A DNA stretch of 64,000 nt from JAJRPT01 sp965661945 (GCA_965661945.1 CBFIFP010000008.1:1-64000), one strand, 5' to 3'; positions 17,981 to 27,874 are shown, counted from the stretch's first letter. The notes: generated by a model from the sequence alone, not told the origin. Translations and numbers: made by a program.

Positions 17981-18721
17981 TTATTCCTTATATCTTAATG
18001 GAATTATTAATTCGAATTCAAAATAAAATTCTTTGAACTCTGGTCTTTTATCATTATAGATTAGAGTTCCTTCGATTATCATATTAAACCTGTTAGTTGA
18101 CTCTTCCTTAAAACTTACAAATACTATGTTTTGTGGTTCGGATTTTCGAAATAATTGATTTTTTTTGTTTTTTGTAGTGGCATAAAAATAATTATTCCCA
18201 CCTAAATTTTGACCAAAGGGTGATAAAGTATTTTTTGTTTCATATTTTAAAAATCTAGGTCCAATAGTTAAATCGGATAACCATTCAATTCTGCTATCAG
18301 ATACATATTCTCCCCTGTCAAAAAATATATTTGCAAATACAATTTTACCATTTTCATTAATGTTTAACAAGAAATCACCAATAATTACAGAAGGGAAAAA
18401 TATTCTCTTATAATTTTCTGGGGTTTCTTGTGCGTTTATCCATTTTTCTGTAAATGTAACTGGTTTATCATTAATTAATTTTATAGTTTCGCGTTGTTGA
18501 TTTATATAGATTGTATCTCTAATAGTATCACGAATTGTATCGTGGACTACTACCCTAACTTCAACAAAAGTAGTATCATTTATATAAAATGTATCTCTTA
18601 ATTGTTCGGATATAATCCTATTTTTATCATCTTCAAAATCTATAGCATCTTTCATATTGCAAGCAATTAGAATGGTAGTTATAAAAACATATATAAATAC
18701 TTTTATGAATAATTTTAACAT
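17981..18721 (-). CDS. Lipoprotein, third gene of the ECF sigma operon
   Basis: A 246-residue lipoprotein (lipobox TTILIAC, Cys at about residue 21) with a DTIRDTIRDTIYI repeat after a short charged region, then a beta-rich domain (SRIEWLSDLTIGPRFLKYET). No family recognised. It begins 4 nt after the anti-sigma gene stop, so it is co-transcribed with the sigma/anti-sigma pair and is probably an envelope component of that signalling or stress system. Confidence 0.7.
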   Translation of the reverse strand: MLKLFIKVFIYVFITTILIACNMKDAIDFEDDKNRIISEQLRDTFYINDTTFVEVRVVVHDTIRDTIRDTIYINQQRETIKLINDKPVTFTEKWINAQETPENYKRIFFPSVIIGDFLLNINENGKIVFANIFFDRGEYVSDSRIEWLSDLTIGPRFLKYETKNTLSPFGQNLGGNNYFYATTKNKKNQLFRKSEPQNIVFVSFKEESTNRFNMIIEGTLIYNDKRPEFKEFYFEFELIIPLRYKE

Positions 18722-18725
18722 AATT

Positions 18726-20069
18726 TTATTCTCCTAACCTATAGCCAAATCCAAAATTAATTCCAATTCTATTACTATTATAATTCAAGTTTCCTTGTTT
18801 GTAGTTAAGGTTAGAATACTCCCCTAAAATTTGAAAATATGCACTTCTGTTTATGTGCAGATTAATACCAGTTCCCACTCTAGAAACAAAACCACCGCCA
18901 TTTAAATCACTGCCATAAGCAGCTTGAATTATTGGTTGAAAATCTAGTAATTTTATACCAAATTTCAAGAATGTTGGTGAATATCTTAAAGAAGCACTTA
19001 GAACATTAAATTCTGGTTTTTGGTGATATTCTAATATTCTTCCGTTGTTTGTTAATATATTAAAATTTTGATAATAATTTTCGTTAGAGAAATTAACCCC
19101 TGCACTTATATTATTATTAAATCTGTATAATAAATTCATTTTAATATTATTTAAGTTGGTGTATTGTCTGTTTAAATCTATTTCGTTTAACAAGGAATTA
19201 TTAAATTGACCGTAACCAAGCTCAACAGTAAGAGGCAAATGAATGTTATTTATATCAGATTTGTAATAATTATTTTTGATTGGTATGGAGTTAGCTGTAA
19301 AATGGTTACTAAGCGAAAAAGTGTTATATTTTGTTTGATATATTTCACTTGTAGTGATATGATTTTGAATTAGATTGTTAGTTGCTTGTGAGCTATTTAT
19401 GATGTGTTTTGCATTATTCAGGAATTGAATGGCTTTTAGTTTTTCGTCCCCTTTTAGTTTTAAAGTATCAAATGTAAAAATATAATTATATTTAATTATG
19501 ATTTCTTTATTTATTGAATTTGATGTAGAGTTTTCTGAGAGATTAGTTAATTTCTCATTTGAATTATTATCTAAATTATTGCCTATATTATTATTGGTGT
19601 AATCATCTGGTTGATTGGAATTTGATGTGTTGGAATTAAGGTTTTGTTTTACTATTTCGGTTTTATTATTTTTAGATTCAGATTCCCAATCGATAATATC
19701 AGATTGAAATAAAGCTATAAATGCTGAGGTAGATATTGCTAAAGTTGCTAAAATAGATTTGACAACAGTAGCTGAGAAATAACTTGAAAGAGTTGTAAGA
19801 AACGAACTACCACCAGCAGTACCAATGGCATTGCTTGCAGCAGTTACTGCTGTAGCTGAGATACCTAATTTAGTAAAGATGCCCATAGTGGATTTAGGGT
19901 CTGGAGTGAACGACCTTAAATCAGCAACAAATGAGTTTTTTAGAGCTAATTGCTGTTTGAATTCGGTTCTTAGTTCTTCATTTTGTGATAATAAATTGAA
20001 GAATGCTTGCTCTTGTTCAGGATTCATTTCTCCGTCTAAATAGTCAAATATTATAAATTCGTTTTCCAT
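18726..20069 (-). CDS. Anti-sigma factor with porin-like C-terminal domain
   Basis: A 447-residue protein. Residues 1-50 (FIIFDYLDGEMNPEQEQAFF) look like a cytoplasmic anti-sigma domain of the short Bacteroidetes type. A membrane helix follows at about 90-115, then an Asn/Ser-rich linker (about 125-185). The last 200 residues are beta-rich, with alternating patterns such as LGEYSNLNYKQGNLNYNSNR and an ending in FGFGYRLGE, as in small outer-membrane barrels. It lies 11 nt after the ECF sigma gene. The likely role is to hold the sigma factor at the inner membrane, with the C-terminal part sensing the envelope; that part is inference. Confidence 0.75.
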   Translation of the reverse strand: MENEFIIFDYLDGEMNPEQEQAFFNLLSQNEELRTEFKQQLALKNSFVADLRSFTPDPKSTMGIFTKLGISATAVTAASNAIGTAGGSSFLTTLSSYFSATVVKSILATLAISTSAFIALFQSDIIDWESESKNNKTEIVKQNLNSNTSNSNQPDDYTNNNIGNNLDNNSNEKLTNLSENSTSNSINKEIIIKYNYIFTFDTLKLKGDEKLKAIQFLNNAKHIINSSQATNNLIQNHITTSEIYQTKYNTFSLSNHFTANSIPIKNNYYKSDINNIHLPLTVELGYGQFNNSLLNEIDLNRQYTNLNNIKMNLLYRFNNNISAGVNFSNENYYQNFNILTNNGRILEYHQKPEFNVLSASLRYSPTFLKFGIKLLDFQPIIQAAYGSDLNGGGFVSRVGTGINLHINRSAYFQILGEYSNLNYKQGNLNYNSNRIGINFGFGYRLGE

Positions 20070-20080
20070 AAAAATACCGA

Positions 20081-20656
20081 TTAACTTGTTATTTCGTTTA
20101 AATAAGGTTTTAATAAATCTTTAATTTTCTTTTTTGCTCTGCAAACTCTAGTTTTTGCATTAATTTCGGAGATATTCATAACTTTAGCTATTTCATTATA
20201 CTCAAAGCCATTATATTCTCTCAAGATTAGAGCTTCTTTATAGTCATCTTCTAATAAATCCACAGCTGTGTTAACAAACTCCATTAGTTGTTTGTTTTCG
20301 TATTTTTGTGAATCGTATTGTTTTAAATTATAGGCTAAAAATTCCATTTCAGTAATATCAACATTTTTCTTTTTATTTCTTTTGTAATTTAAGCAAATAT
20401 TTCTTGCAATTTTAATCAAAAAACCTGAGATATTAGTGTGAAGTTTAGGGTTTACGTTTTCGTAGAATTTAATAAAGGTTTCTTGGAATACATCTTCGGC
20501 AGTAACCCTGTCATTTAATATTTTGTAACAATATGCATTTAAACCAACAGAGTGTCTTCTGTAAAATTCCATAAAGGCATTGTCAGAGTTTTTACCTTTC
20601 TCTGAAATAATAAAAGCGAGTTCAAAATCACTATGTTTTGAAAAATCTTCTGACAT
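20081..20656 (-). CDS. ECF-type RNA polymerase sigma factor
   Basis: A 191-residue sigma-70 family factor of the extracytoplasmic-function group. Region 2 is at about residues 25-95 (ILNDRVTAEDVFQETFIKFY) and region 4 at about 130-185 (LEDDYKEALILREYNGFEY, then NEIAKVMNISEINAKTRV). No region 3 is present. It is the first gene of a three-gene unit with an anti-sigma factor and a lipoprotein, so it probably drives an envelope-related regulon and its own operon. The target promoter was not identified. Confidence 0.92.
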   Translation of the reverse strand: MSEDFSKHSDFELAFIISEKGKNSDNAFMEFYRRHSVGLNAYCYKILNDRVTAEDVFQETFIKFYENVNPKLHTNISGFLIKIARNICLNYKRNKKKNVDITEMEFLAYNLKQYDSQKYENKQLMEFVNTAVDLLEDDYKEALILREYNGFEYNEIAKVMNISEINAKTRVCRAKKKIKDLLKPYLNEITS

Positions 20657-20795
20657 TTCTATTGTTTTGTATTTTTTTACTTAAATTGCATCTTGTGTTA
20701 TTGTAATCTACACATAATAATGTAATACGTTACAATATTAGCTAAAATATAATTTAACTTAATGAAATTAATTATTTTATCTTTTTTATTCTAAG

Positions 20796-22880
20796 TTATT
20801 TAATTGGTGTTTTTACCTCAACTAATACAGTTCTGCAATAAAATCGCCCTTCTGGAGTGTTGTTTTCAAATAAAATATTTTCTGCCCCCAGACCTTTAAT
20901 TTGATCGATGTTGAAATTGGGATTGATCAATCTGATGTAAGATGCAACTTCGTTGGCTCTTGCCAGGGATAGTGTTTTATTATATTGTTTTTCGCCAAGT
21001 AAGTCAGTTGAGCCGGTAATTGAAGTGGTTGATTTTTCTGAAATTGAATTAGAAATAAATTGTTTTATCATGTTTTTATTGGCGTCGGAGATAGTAGATT
21101 TATCAAAATCGAACACGATAAGATTTAATCTACCAACTTCAAAAGATGATTTTTCTTTAAAGACGGGAATTTCAAAAGATTTAGATTCTTTCTCGCCATC
21201 GTTGTAGTTTATTGTTAGTTCAGCTGTTATAGACTTATCTTGATTTTCATTGAATTGTTGAGATAGTTGTTCAAGGATTTTTTCATCAATTTTATGATTG
21301 AAGATTAAATTAGAATTAGCATTAAAAGTTTGATTGTGATAGATATAGGTTTCATCTTTTAATTTGAATGTAATTTGATTGATATCAGAATTAGATTTGA
21401 GTTTTGTTTGAAATTTGAATGGTTTTTTTAGTTTATATTCTAAGAAGTCAGAATGTAAAATTGGTTTTAATAGTTCTAGATTAGATGTTTCAATATCAAC
21501 ACGTCTGTTTTCTTGCAAACCTTCTATATATTTGTTGCTTGTTGGAAGTTTGGGAATTTCTCTGCTTTCAATAATTATTCTGCTTTGGTCTATTCCGAAA
21601 TCTATGAAGAGTTTTTTTATTTGGTTTGCTCTTGCAAGAGATAGATTAAGTTTGTCGGCTAGGTCATCTTTTTCCAAACCGTCTGAGTTTCCTATAAGTT
21701 TTATATTAGATTTTGAATTAACAAGCATTCTGTTAGCTATGATGTTTATTAAGTTGTAGTATATTTCAATTGTGTTGTTTTCTAATTCTGATTCATTGTA
21801 ATTGGAGTCAATAGGTTTATAATTATTTCTAATATTTGAACTTGCTGAGTCAAAGAAAATATAAGGTAAAATAGGATAAGTTTGTGTTACGATGGTTTCG
21901 GTAAAATCAATTTCGTTAAAGTCAAAACTTTGGATATTATTTCTTTTAACTTTTTCGATTGGTTTTTGAATTGCAACTTGTTCTTCAATAATCTCATCTT
22001 TTTGAGGTAATATTTGTGGTTCTTTGATTTCTTTTTTGTTTAAATCTACTGAAATCCCGATAGTCGCTCTTAAGATATCCATTTTCCAGTTATATCTTTT
22101 GATGCTTGGAGAAAGTTCATATCTGTATGATATTTCTGGGGTAAGCCATAATCTGTCAAAGATTTTGAATTCTGCTCCTAAGGTGAGGTTTAATGCTTCT
22201 GAAGCGATGGTTTCGTTATAATCACCACTTTCTACGGTGTTTTGTCTTGTACCATTAGGGAAACTAACACCAAGAGGGTTTACTATTTCTTCTGTGTTAT
22301 CATAGTTCTTGCTGAACATTGCTTCACCGGTTTCATATCCAAATCTTGTGTAGATAGGAATTTTTTTTAGGTATTGGATTTTAGTGAGTTCGGATGCCAT
22401 TTTGAAAAGTCGGATTTTGAGACCAATATCAACAGCTAAATAACTAAAATCAACGGTATAAGTGTGTTTTCTGTTTAGTAGTATATATTCATTTGAATTG
22501 GGGTCTAGTATGTAAGGGCAGTTTTGTGGGTCGGAGAATTCGACAAGTTTTGCAGGTCTTGTTTCATTGAAAAGTCGAAAATCAGCAACTAAATTGGAGT
22601 TATAGAATTCAATACCAAAGTTCATACCAGCAAGGAATCCATTTCCAGTACCTTCATTGAAGTTTCCACAGCTAAATTCATTAGGAAAAAAAGGAATATT
22701 TGCGAAAGATTTTATACGGTTGATGCCGCCAAAAAGCCCAATATTCATTGGGAATTCAATCTTAGAGTTGATATTAGATATATTTGTATTTTCATTATTA
22801 TCAAGTGCTAAAAGTGATTTATGAAAATAAAATATGATAAATAATAAGGTAAATAATTTTTTATTTAAAGATTGTTTCAT
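20796..22880 (-). CDS. Outer-membrane protein with two OmpA-type peptidoglycan-binding domains
   Basis: A 694-residue protein starting at the ATG at 22880, which gives a proper signal peptide (MKQSLNKKLFTLLFIIFYFH). Residues about 25-290 form a beta-rich, barrel-like part (GINRIKSFANIPFFPN, then LTLGAEFKIFDRLWLTPEIS). Two OmpA_C-like domains follow. The first (about 330-450) has SNIKLIGNSDG, LNLSLARANQIKKLF and ENRRVDIE; the second (about 585-694) has LIVFDFDKSTISDANKNMI, STTSITGSTD and LSLARANEV. A 120-residue linker separates them. It probably anchors the outer membrane to peptidoglycan. It stands alone upstream of the sigma operon on the same strand. Confidence 0.82.
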   Translation of the reverse strand: MKQSLNKKLFTLLFIIFYFHKSLLALDNNENTNISNINSKIEFPMNIGLFGGINRIKSFANIPFFPNEFSCGNFNEGTGNGFLAGMNFGIEFYNSNLVADFRLFNETRPAKLVEFSDPQNCPYILDPNSNEYILLNRKHTYTVDFSYLAVDIGLKIRLFKMASELTKIQYLKKIPIYTRFGYETGEAMFSKNYDNTEEIVNPLGVSFPNGTRQNTVESGDYNETIASEALNLTLGAEFKIFDRLWLTPEISYRYELSPSIKRYNWKMDILRATIGISVDLNKKEIKEPQILPQKDEIIEEQVAIQKPIEKVKRNNIQSFDFNEIDFTETIVTQTYPILPYIFFDSASSNIRNNYKPIDSNYNESELENNTIEIYYNLINIIANRMLVNSKSNIKLIGNSDGLEKDDLADKLNLSLARANQIKKLFIDFGIDQSRIIIESREIPKLPTSNKYIEGLQENRRVDIETSNLELLKPILHSDFLEYKLKKPFKFQTKLKSNSDINQITFKLKDETYIYHNQTFNANSNLIFNHKIDEKILEQLSQQFNENQDKSITAELTINYNDGEKESKSFEIPVFKEKSSFEVGRLNLIVFDFDKSTISDANKNMIKQFISNSISEKSTTSITGSTDLLGEKQYNKTLSLARANEVASYIRLINPNFNIDQIKGLGAENILFENNTPEGRFYCRTVLVEVKTPIK

Positions 22881-23011
22881 TTTGTCATAACAATTAAGTT
22901 GAAAAAAAGTTACATTTTTTTTTAGCATATTAAAAAATAAATTATTAATTTGTATTTTTTCAAATGCTAATTTATAAAAATAATATTAATTTATAACAAA
23001 TAAAAGGAGAG

Positions 23012-23986
23012 ATGATGGTAAGAGCCGAAAGAATAATGCATCTCATCAAACGAATGGAGTCTGGATATAAATTAACAACTGATGATGTAAATAGATTCTA
23101 TAATAATAATTTAAATACTGTTGTTGACCTTAGAAGTTCACAAAGGGACTTCCAAGATATTCAGGGTTTTGACTCTAGGGTAAGAATTATGAAGTCTCGT
23201 GGTAGGAAGTATATTCATATTCCAAATGTGTCTAAGAGAATTTTTCAGGAGCCAAGGGTTGCTAAGAATGAGCTGTTATCTTTATATATACTTAAAGCTC
23301 ATTTGAATGCTTTTAGAGGTACTGATATTGAAGATAAAATAGAAAACTTGATTGATGTTCTTGAAGAAGAATATCCAGAAGATGTTTATTCAACAGATTC
23401 TCTATTTTGGGACCAAAATTTTGGGAAGTTTAATTATGCTAATCACTCTGCTACAATAAATAGTATTGTGGAGCATATTGTTCAGAAGAATTGCGTTAAA
23501 GTTACTTATGAGAGGACTATTGGGCAAAAGGAAAACTCTTTTAAATGTTATTTTAGGAAGTTTTTCCAGTATGAGGGTGGGCTTTATGTGGCTGCTTATG
23601 TTCCTTTTCATAAAAATGATATAGCATTAAGCGTGCAATATATTAAAAAAATGCGAAAAGTGCTTTCTGAGGAAAATGAAATACCAGATTTTGATTTCAA
23701 TGAATTTACAAAATATAGGTTTGGTGTTTTTTATGGAAAAGAACAGCAAGTTATGTTAAAAATAGATAAATCTGTTAAACACTACTTTGAAAATAGGGAG
23801 TTTCATTATACTCAAGAAGAATTTGATGATAATGGTGACTTGGTTTTAAGAATGGATGTACCTTTAAGTCCTGAATTAGAGACTTGGATAATGGGCTGGA
23901 TAGATAAAATCCAAATAATACAACCAGATAGACTTAAAAAATCAATTTTAAAGAGAGTAAAAGAAGGAGTTAATAATTTGAAATAA
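23012..23986 (+). CDS. WYL-domain transcriptional regulator-like protein
   Basis: A 324-residue protein. The N-terminus (VRAERIMHLIKRMESGYKLT, then TDDVNRFY) is a winged-helix of the WYL-regulator type, with RSSQRDFQDIQ following. The WYL region is about residues 145-215 (VKVTYERTIGQKEN, YFRKFFQYEGGLYVAAYVPF). The C-terminal WCX part ends in WIMGWIDKIQIIQPDRLKK. WYL proteins bind small ligands, often nucleotides, and control stress or defence genes. No target operon is adjacent, as the next gene has its own leader and a terminator lies between. A strong GGAGAG site precedes the ATG. Confidence 0.85.
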   Translation: MMVRAERIMHLIKRMESGYKLTTDDVNRFYNNNLNTVVDLRSSQRDFQDIQGFDSRVRIMKSRGRKYIHIPNVSKRIFQEPRVAKNELLSLYILKAHLNAFRGTDIEDKIENLIDVLEEEYPEDVYSTDSLFWDQNFGKFNYANHSATINSIVEHIVQKNCVKVTYERTIGQKENSFKCYFRKFFQYEGGLYVAAYVPFHKNDIALSVQYIKKMRKVLSEENEIPDFDFNEFTKYRFGVFYGKEQQVMLKIDKSVKHYFENREFHYTQEEFDDNGDLVLRMDVPLSPELETWIMGWIDKIQIIQPDRLKKSILKRVKEGVNNLK

Positions 23987-24166
23987 TTTTTTACTATATT
24001 TTAATTATAATTCATTGATTGATTAATGTTTAGTTTATTTAATGAATTACTTTTCTGTGTTAAAATCCTATAGATTTAAAATTTAACAATTATGCGGTCT
24101 TTATTAGTTTAATATAAGAATAAGTAATTTTAAACAATTAATTTTGAATATGAAAAAGATATGTGA

Positions 24167-24196
24167 AAGAACTCTCATTATTGGGAGTTCTTTTTT
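24167..24196 (+). terminator. Rho-independent terminator
   Basis: AAGAACTC and GAGTTCTT form an 8-bp stem around a 10-nt loop, ending in six T. It lies 180 nt after the WYL gene. Confidence 0.7.
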
Positions 24197-24249
24197 GTTT
24201 TATATATTTTATAAATTTCTATTATATTGATTTTATGAAAATTATTTCT

Positions 24250-24257
24250 TATTTTTG
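24250..24257 (+). promoter_or_regulatory. TAnnTTTG box upstream of gene at 24302
   Basis: TATTTTTG lies 44 nt before the ATG. It matches the Bacteroidetes -7 pattern; no -33 element is evident. Confidence 0.35.
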
Positions 24258-24301
24258 AAATAATTGAAATTTGAAAAGGTTAAATAAATTATGAAATCGT
24301 T

Positions 24302-24925
24302 ATGAGTTTTTTAAAATCAGCAGTTAATCAAGTTGGGAGAGATTTAGGTAAAGTTATTAGTAACCAAATCTTCAAAGATGCACATTCAACTCCAATTAGA
24401 ATGGCAAATAGAGTTGATAATTCGCAAAAACAAATTATAAAATCAAACTTCGAGAAATCAATTAACTTTCCTCTTACTCATAGACCCAAAACATTAATAA
24501 ATAAAATTAATGCGGCTTATATTGATTTAAAAAATGAAGTGGAAGTCTTTTTAAGCAATGGTTTTTTATCAATGGAAGAATTGCAGCAATTGGTGTTGTT
24601 ATTCAATACTTATAACAAAAAGGCTGGTGATCTTACAGAGTTACTTGAGATAGATGAGATAAATAATGCTAATGAGATTGAACAACTAACTCAATTAGTT
24701 CAAAAGAATAAGGACTTATTTATTGGTTCTGTAAACTTTGGAATTAAAGCAATACATGATAATTTAGTCACCCTTGAGAGTAAGAAACTTGAGGAAGAAT
24801 CGGGTCTAGCTGGTTTGTTTAAAAATGCAAAAATTAAAAAACATAATGAGAGTTTGATTGATACAATCGAAACATTGAAACATTACGAAAAAACATTATC
24901 AAATCTAATAAAACAAGTAAAGTAA
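24302..24925 (+). CDS. Conserved helical protein of unknown function
   Basis: A 207-residue cytoplasmic protein, almost all helix. The N-terminus MSFLKSAVNQVGRDLGKVIS followed by NQIFKDAHSTP looks conserved and may be an amphipathic membrane-binding segment. A central coiled-coil-like region (about 70-150) and a C-terminal Lys-rich helix follow. I do not recognise a characterised family. It converges on cheV with only one base between the stops, so the transcripts must overlap. Confidence 0.7.
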   Translation: MSFLKSAVNQVGRDLGKVISNQIFKDAHSTPIRMANRVDNSQKQIIKSNFEKSINFPLTHRPKTLINKINAAYIDLKNEVEVFLSNGFLSMEELQQLVLLFNTYNKKAGDLTELLEIDEINNANEIEQLTQLVQKNKDLFIGSVNFGIKAIHDNLVTLESKKLEEESGLAGLFKNAKIKKHNESLIDTIETLKHYEKTLSNLIKQVK

Positions 24926-24926
24926 T

Positions 24927-25863
24927 TTACTCCAAATTTAATATTATTCTTATTGTTTGGAGGAGTTCTCCTATTTGTGGTTTAGCTAATTGTGCATTAG
25001 CACCTACAGCTTTCCCTTTGTGAAGTAAATCTTTGTTAATCATTGAAGAAAATAAAATTACGGGTATTGATTTCAAATTCTCGTCAGTTTTAATATTTTT
25101 TGTTAATGTATAACCGTCCATTTTAGGCATTTCAATATCTGTGATAATAATATCAACAAAGTCTGTTACTGGTGCATTTGTTTGACTACATATTTTTGAT
25201 ATTTCTTGTAGTTTTTGCCATGCTTCTAATCCATTATGATATGAATCTTGTTTCATACCTGCAGATTTTAATCTTGTTTCAATCATTTTTCTTACGATAG
25301 CCGAATCTTCTGCGGTAATTACTTTTATTTCTTTAGAGAATCTTATATCTTTTCCACCTGAATCGATTGCACTATTTGGTTCAATGTCTGCTATGATTTT
25401 TTCAACATCAAGCATTAAAATTTGCCCATGCTCCATTTGGAGAATACCTACTATGGAATTTTTTTCTGGGTCAAAATCCTGCACTATATCTGGATTAATT
25501 ATTCTATCCCAAGATAATCTATGAATTCTTGAAACGTTTGAAACAATTAATCCTGTTTGGATTTTATTGAACTCCGTTATTATCATCTTATCTTCATTAT
25601 TAACGTTGCTTTGTCCATATAAATAAGAACATAAATCTATAGCCGGAATGATTTTTTTTTCTTAACTCGAATACACCTTTTATTGCTGAAGGCATATTAG
25701 GAATTTCAGTTATCTCTGGTAATCTAATAATTTCTCTGATTTTTGCAACATTTATCCCGTAAGATTGATGTTTTTCGTTATTATTTTTGTCTTTATAGTC
25801 AAGAGCAAATTCTACGATTTCTAACTCATTTGTTCCGGTTTCTAAAAGTATATTCGTTTTCAT
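24927..25863 (-). CDS. cheV: CheV (CheW-receiver) chemotaxis adaptor, frameshifted at an A9 run
   Basis: Two overlapping-phase frames, 25863-25600 and 25586-24927, make one CheV if one A is dropped from the nine-A run (plus-strand T9 at 25652-25660). The restored junction reads GVFELRKK then IIPAIDLCSYLYGQSN, the expected CheW sequence. The CheW domain spans about residues 10-160. The receiver domain has the acidic pocket (ITAEDSAIVRK), phosphoacceptor Asp in IITDIEMPKMDG, FSS and AKP. CheV couples chemoreceptors to CheA and damps signalling when phosphorylated. No other che gene is nearby. The shift may be real mutation, transcriptional slippage on A9, or a sequencing error in a homopolymer. 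Confidence 0.82.
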
Positions 25864-26259
25864 TTCAGTTTTAATTTTAACGTTAATTATTTTTTTAATA
25901 AAATGCTAAAATTAAATTTACAACAAACTAAAAATTATCTGTTATTTATAATTTGATTAACTAATTTAAGTGATATTTTAAAAATACATTTGTTCAAAAA
26001 TACATTATATTTGTCAATTAAATGTATTTGATATAATTATATAAAAATTTGAAGTTAAATTATTTCAATAAATTAAAAATATTTACTAAAATGTTGCTCA
26101 AGTTTCATAATTAATTCCTTTAAAAAAGGGTACTGTTTTTCCTTTAATCAGTCATGATTAACCATTAGAAGTTTAAGATAGGGAGGTTACAAATATAGCC
26201 AAAAATTAGATTTATATAATGTTTGGCTATGATTCGTTCTATTTAGTTAAACTAAATTG
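25864..26259. other. Spacer between cheV and tRNA
   Basis: About 400 nt of AT-rich sequence with no gene. A hairpin (ATAGCCAAA at 26195-26203 pairing with TTTGGCTAT at 26222-26230) lies just downstream of the tRNA on its strand and could end its transcript or be a processing signal. Nothing else seen. Confidence 0.55.
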
Positions 26260-26333
<74 letters not shown>

Positions 26334-26384
26334 GAAAAATATTTTTTAAATCTGTTTTAAACAGACTTCAAAATTACGAAACTT

Positions 26385-27161
26385 TTAATAATTAAACAAA
26401 CCTAAAAATACTCCAAACTCAAAATATAATCCATTTGGGGTTAATCCATCTGGAGTATTGTTGATTTGGGCTACTCTATTTATTGTCCAACTTCTATCTT
26501 CCACACTCGCTATTGGATTGGTAAATGTGAAGTTATAGTTTATTAATGCCCGAAACATTAAGAAGTTTGTTGACGCCCATTCAAATGATATTGTTGGATT
26601 GAAATACATGAATTTTTTTTCTGCAAAAATAAAATAATTATCAGAATCCGATAAATCATCTTTTATCATTTCCCAATCATAGGCGCTGTTACCTTTTGCA
26701 ATATTCATGTTTATATTTCCCCATCCAAGTTGGAAACCACCCATTATTGCAAAATTCTTAAACAAAACATATCCGTAATCAGCATTTATTCCTGATAGGG
26801 AAACTCTTAATTCTTGGCTAACATTCGACTCACCTATTAAATAATTTTCCGATAGTCCGCCACCATAAGAGTGATATCCAACTCTGAAATTCTTGATAAA
26901 TGGAATTCCGGTGAATGCTGCACCACCCTGCATTATTAAGTTATTTCCTAATTTATTTCTTTCTGAAAACTGGCCCAGTAGTGAATTAAATTCATCAAGG
27001 TTTAACCTTAATGTTCCTACTGTGTATCCACCAGCAATTGCAAAGTAGTTAATTTTTTGTTTTTTTAGTGGTTCGTCGTCAAAAGGCAACTGGTCTAAAT
27101 CATCATCTTGTGAAAATAAAGGCGAAAATACGAACAGTAATAATAAAAATAATTTCTTCAT
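26385..27161 (-). CDS. Secreted probable outer-membrane beta-barrel protein
   Basis: A 258-residue protein starting at the ATG at 27161, which gives the signal peptide MKKLFLLLLFVFSPLFSQ; longer upstream starts would bury it. After an acidic segment (DDDLDQLPFDDEPLKK) come alternating strands with aromatic ends (FAIAGGYTVGTLRLN, YGYVLFKNFAIMGGFQLGWG). It ends in FGVFLGLFNY, as outer-membrane barrels do. No specific family recognised. It lies 8 nt behind another small outer-membrane protein gene, so they form an operon. Confidence 0.72.
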   Translation of the reverse strand: MKKLFLLLLFVFSPLFSQDDDLDQLPFDDEPLKKQKINYFAIAGGYTVGTLRLNLDEFNSLLGQFSERNKLGNNLIMQGGAAFTGIPFIKNFRVGYHSYGGGLSENYLIGESNVSQELRVSLSGINADYGYVLFKNFAIMGGFQLGWGNINMNIAKGNSAYDWEMIKDDLSDSDNYFIFAEKKFMYFNPTISFEWASTNFLMFRALINYNFTFTNPIASVEDRSWTINRVAQINNTPDGLTPNGLYFEFGVFLGLFNY

Positions 27162-27169
27162 CTTCCTCT

Positions 27170-27637
27170 TTACCAATAATATCTTAAAATAAGTGATGCA
27201 CGAGCTAGCCAAAGCCCTTGGTCTCCAATTAGATTTAAAGTTGGAATCCAATCTGCTGAAATTACAATAGGTAATTCCTTAAAAGAATACTCAATACCAA
27301 TAACTCCGTCTAAACCAATAATCAAATCAGTATCAACATCACGGTTCCAAGGAGTTCCTTTGAAATTGTCAATAAAAACTAAATGCGCTCCACCGCCATA
27401 GTACCATTCTAATTGTTTATTATGAGTTGGTTTATGCCATTGGTATAAGCCTGTTAAACCAAACCAATTATCTCCTCCAGAAAGAATTCCTTCAATAGCA
27501 TTAGAACTGTTTAAAAAATGTTTGAAAGTAATACCACCATCAAAACCACCTCTTAATCCAATTGCATTATTATAATTTTTTGCATTAAGACTTATACTCG
27601 CTATAAATATAGCAAGAATAATAGTTATTATTTTCAT
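27170..27637 (-). CDS. Small outer-membrane beta-barrel protein
   Basis: A 155-residue secreted protein: signal peptide to ISLNA, then AIGLRGGFDGGITFKHFLNS, a start typical of a common Bacteroidetes small barrel family, and strands ending ASLILRYYW with a terminal aromatic residue. It is the first gene of a pair with the 258-residue protein. Function unknown, likely a structural or transport role in the outer membrane. Confidence 0.75.
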   Translation of the reverse strand: MKIITIILAIFIASISLNAKNYNNAIGLRGGFDGGITFKHFLNSSNAIEGILSGGDNWFGLTGLYQWHKPTHNKQLEWYYGGGAHLVFIDNFKGTPWNRDVDTDLIIGLDGVIGIEYSFKELPIVISADWIPTLNLIGDQGLWLARASLILRYYW

Positions 27638-27874
27638 ATTTTTTCAACTTTTTTTTAATATTTTACAAAACTAATAATATTAATTCAAATTTCAATAATA
27701 AATTTTTAAAAATATGCTCTAATTATTTTTTTATAAAGAATTTAGTAAAAAAAAATATTAATTATATAAAATCTCACTGATATTTTTTAACCTTGTTGAA
27801 ACTTTTTTTAAGCTCAAAACTTATATCTTTCTATTTACTATTGCTTCAAGATTGAATATGCAAATATTATTTCG

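Larger units (their letters stand above)
23987..24301. other. Spacer with terminator and promoter-like box
   Basis: No gene seen. It contains the terminator at 24167-24196 and a TATTTTTG box at 24250-24257; both are listed. The rest is featureless AT-rich sequence. Confidence 0.6.
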
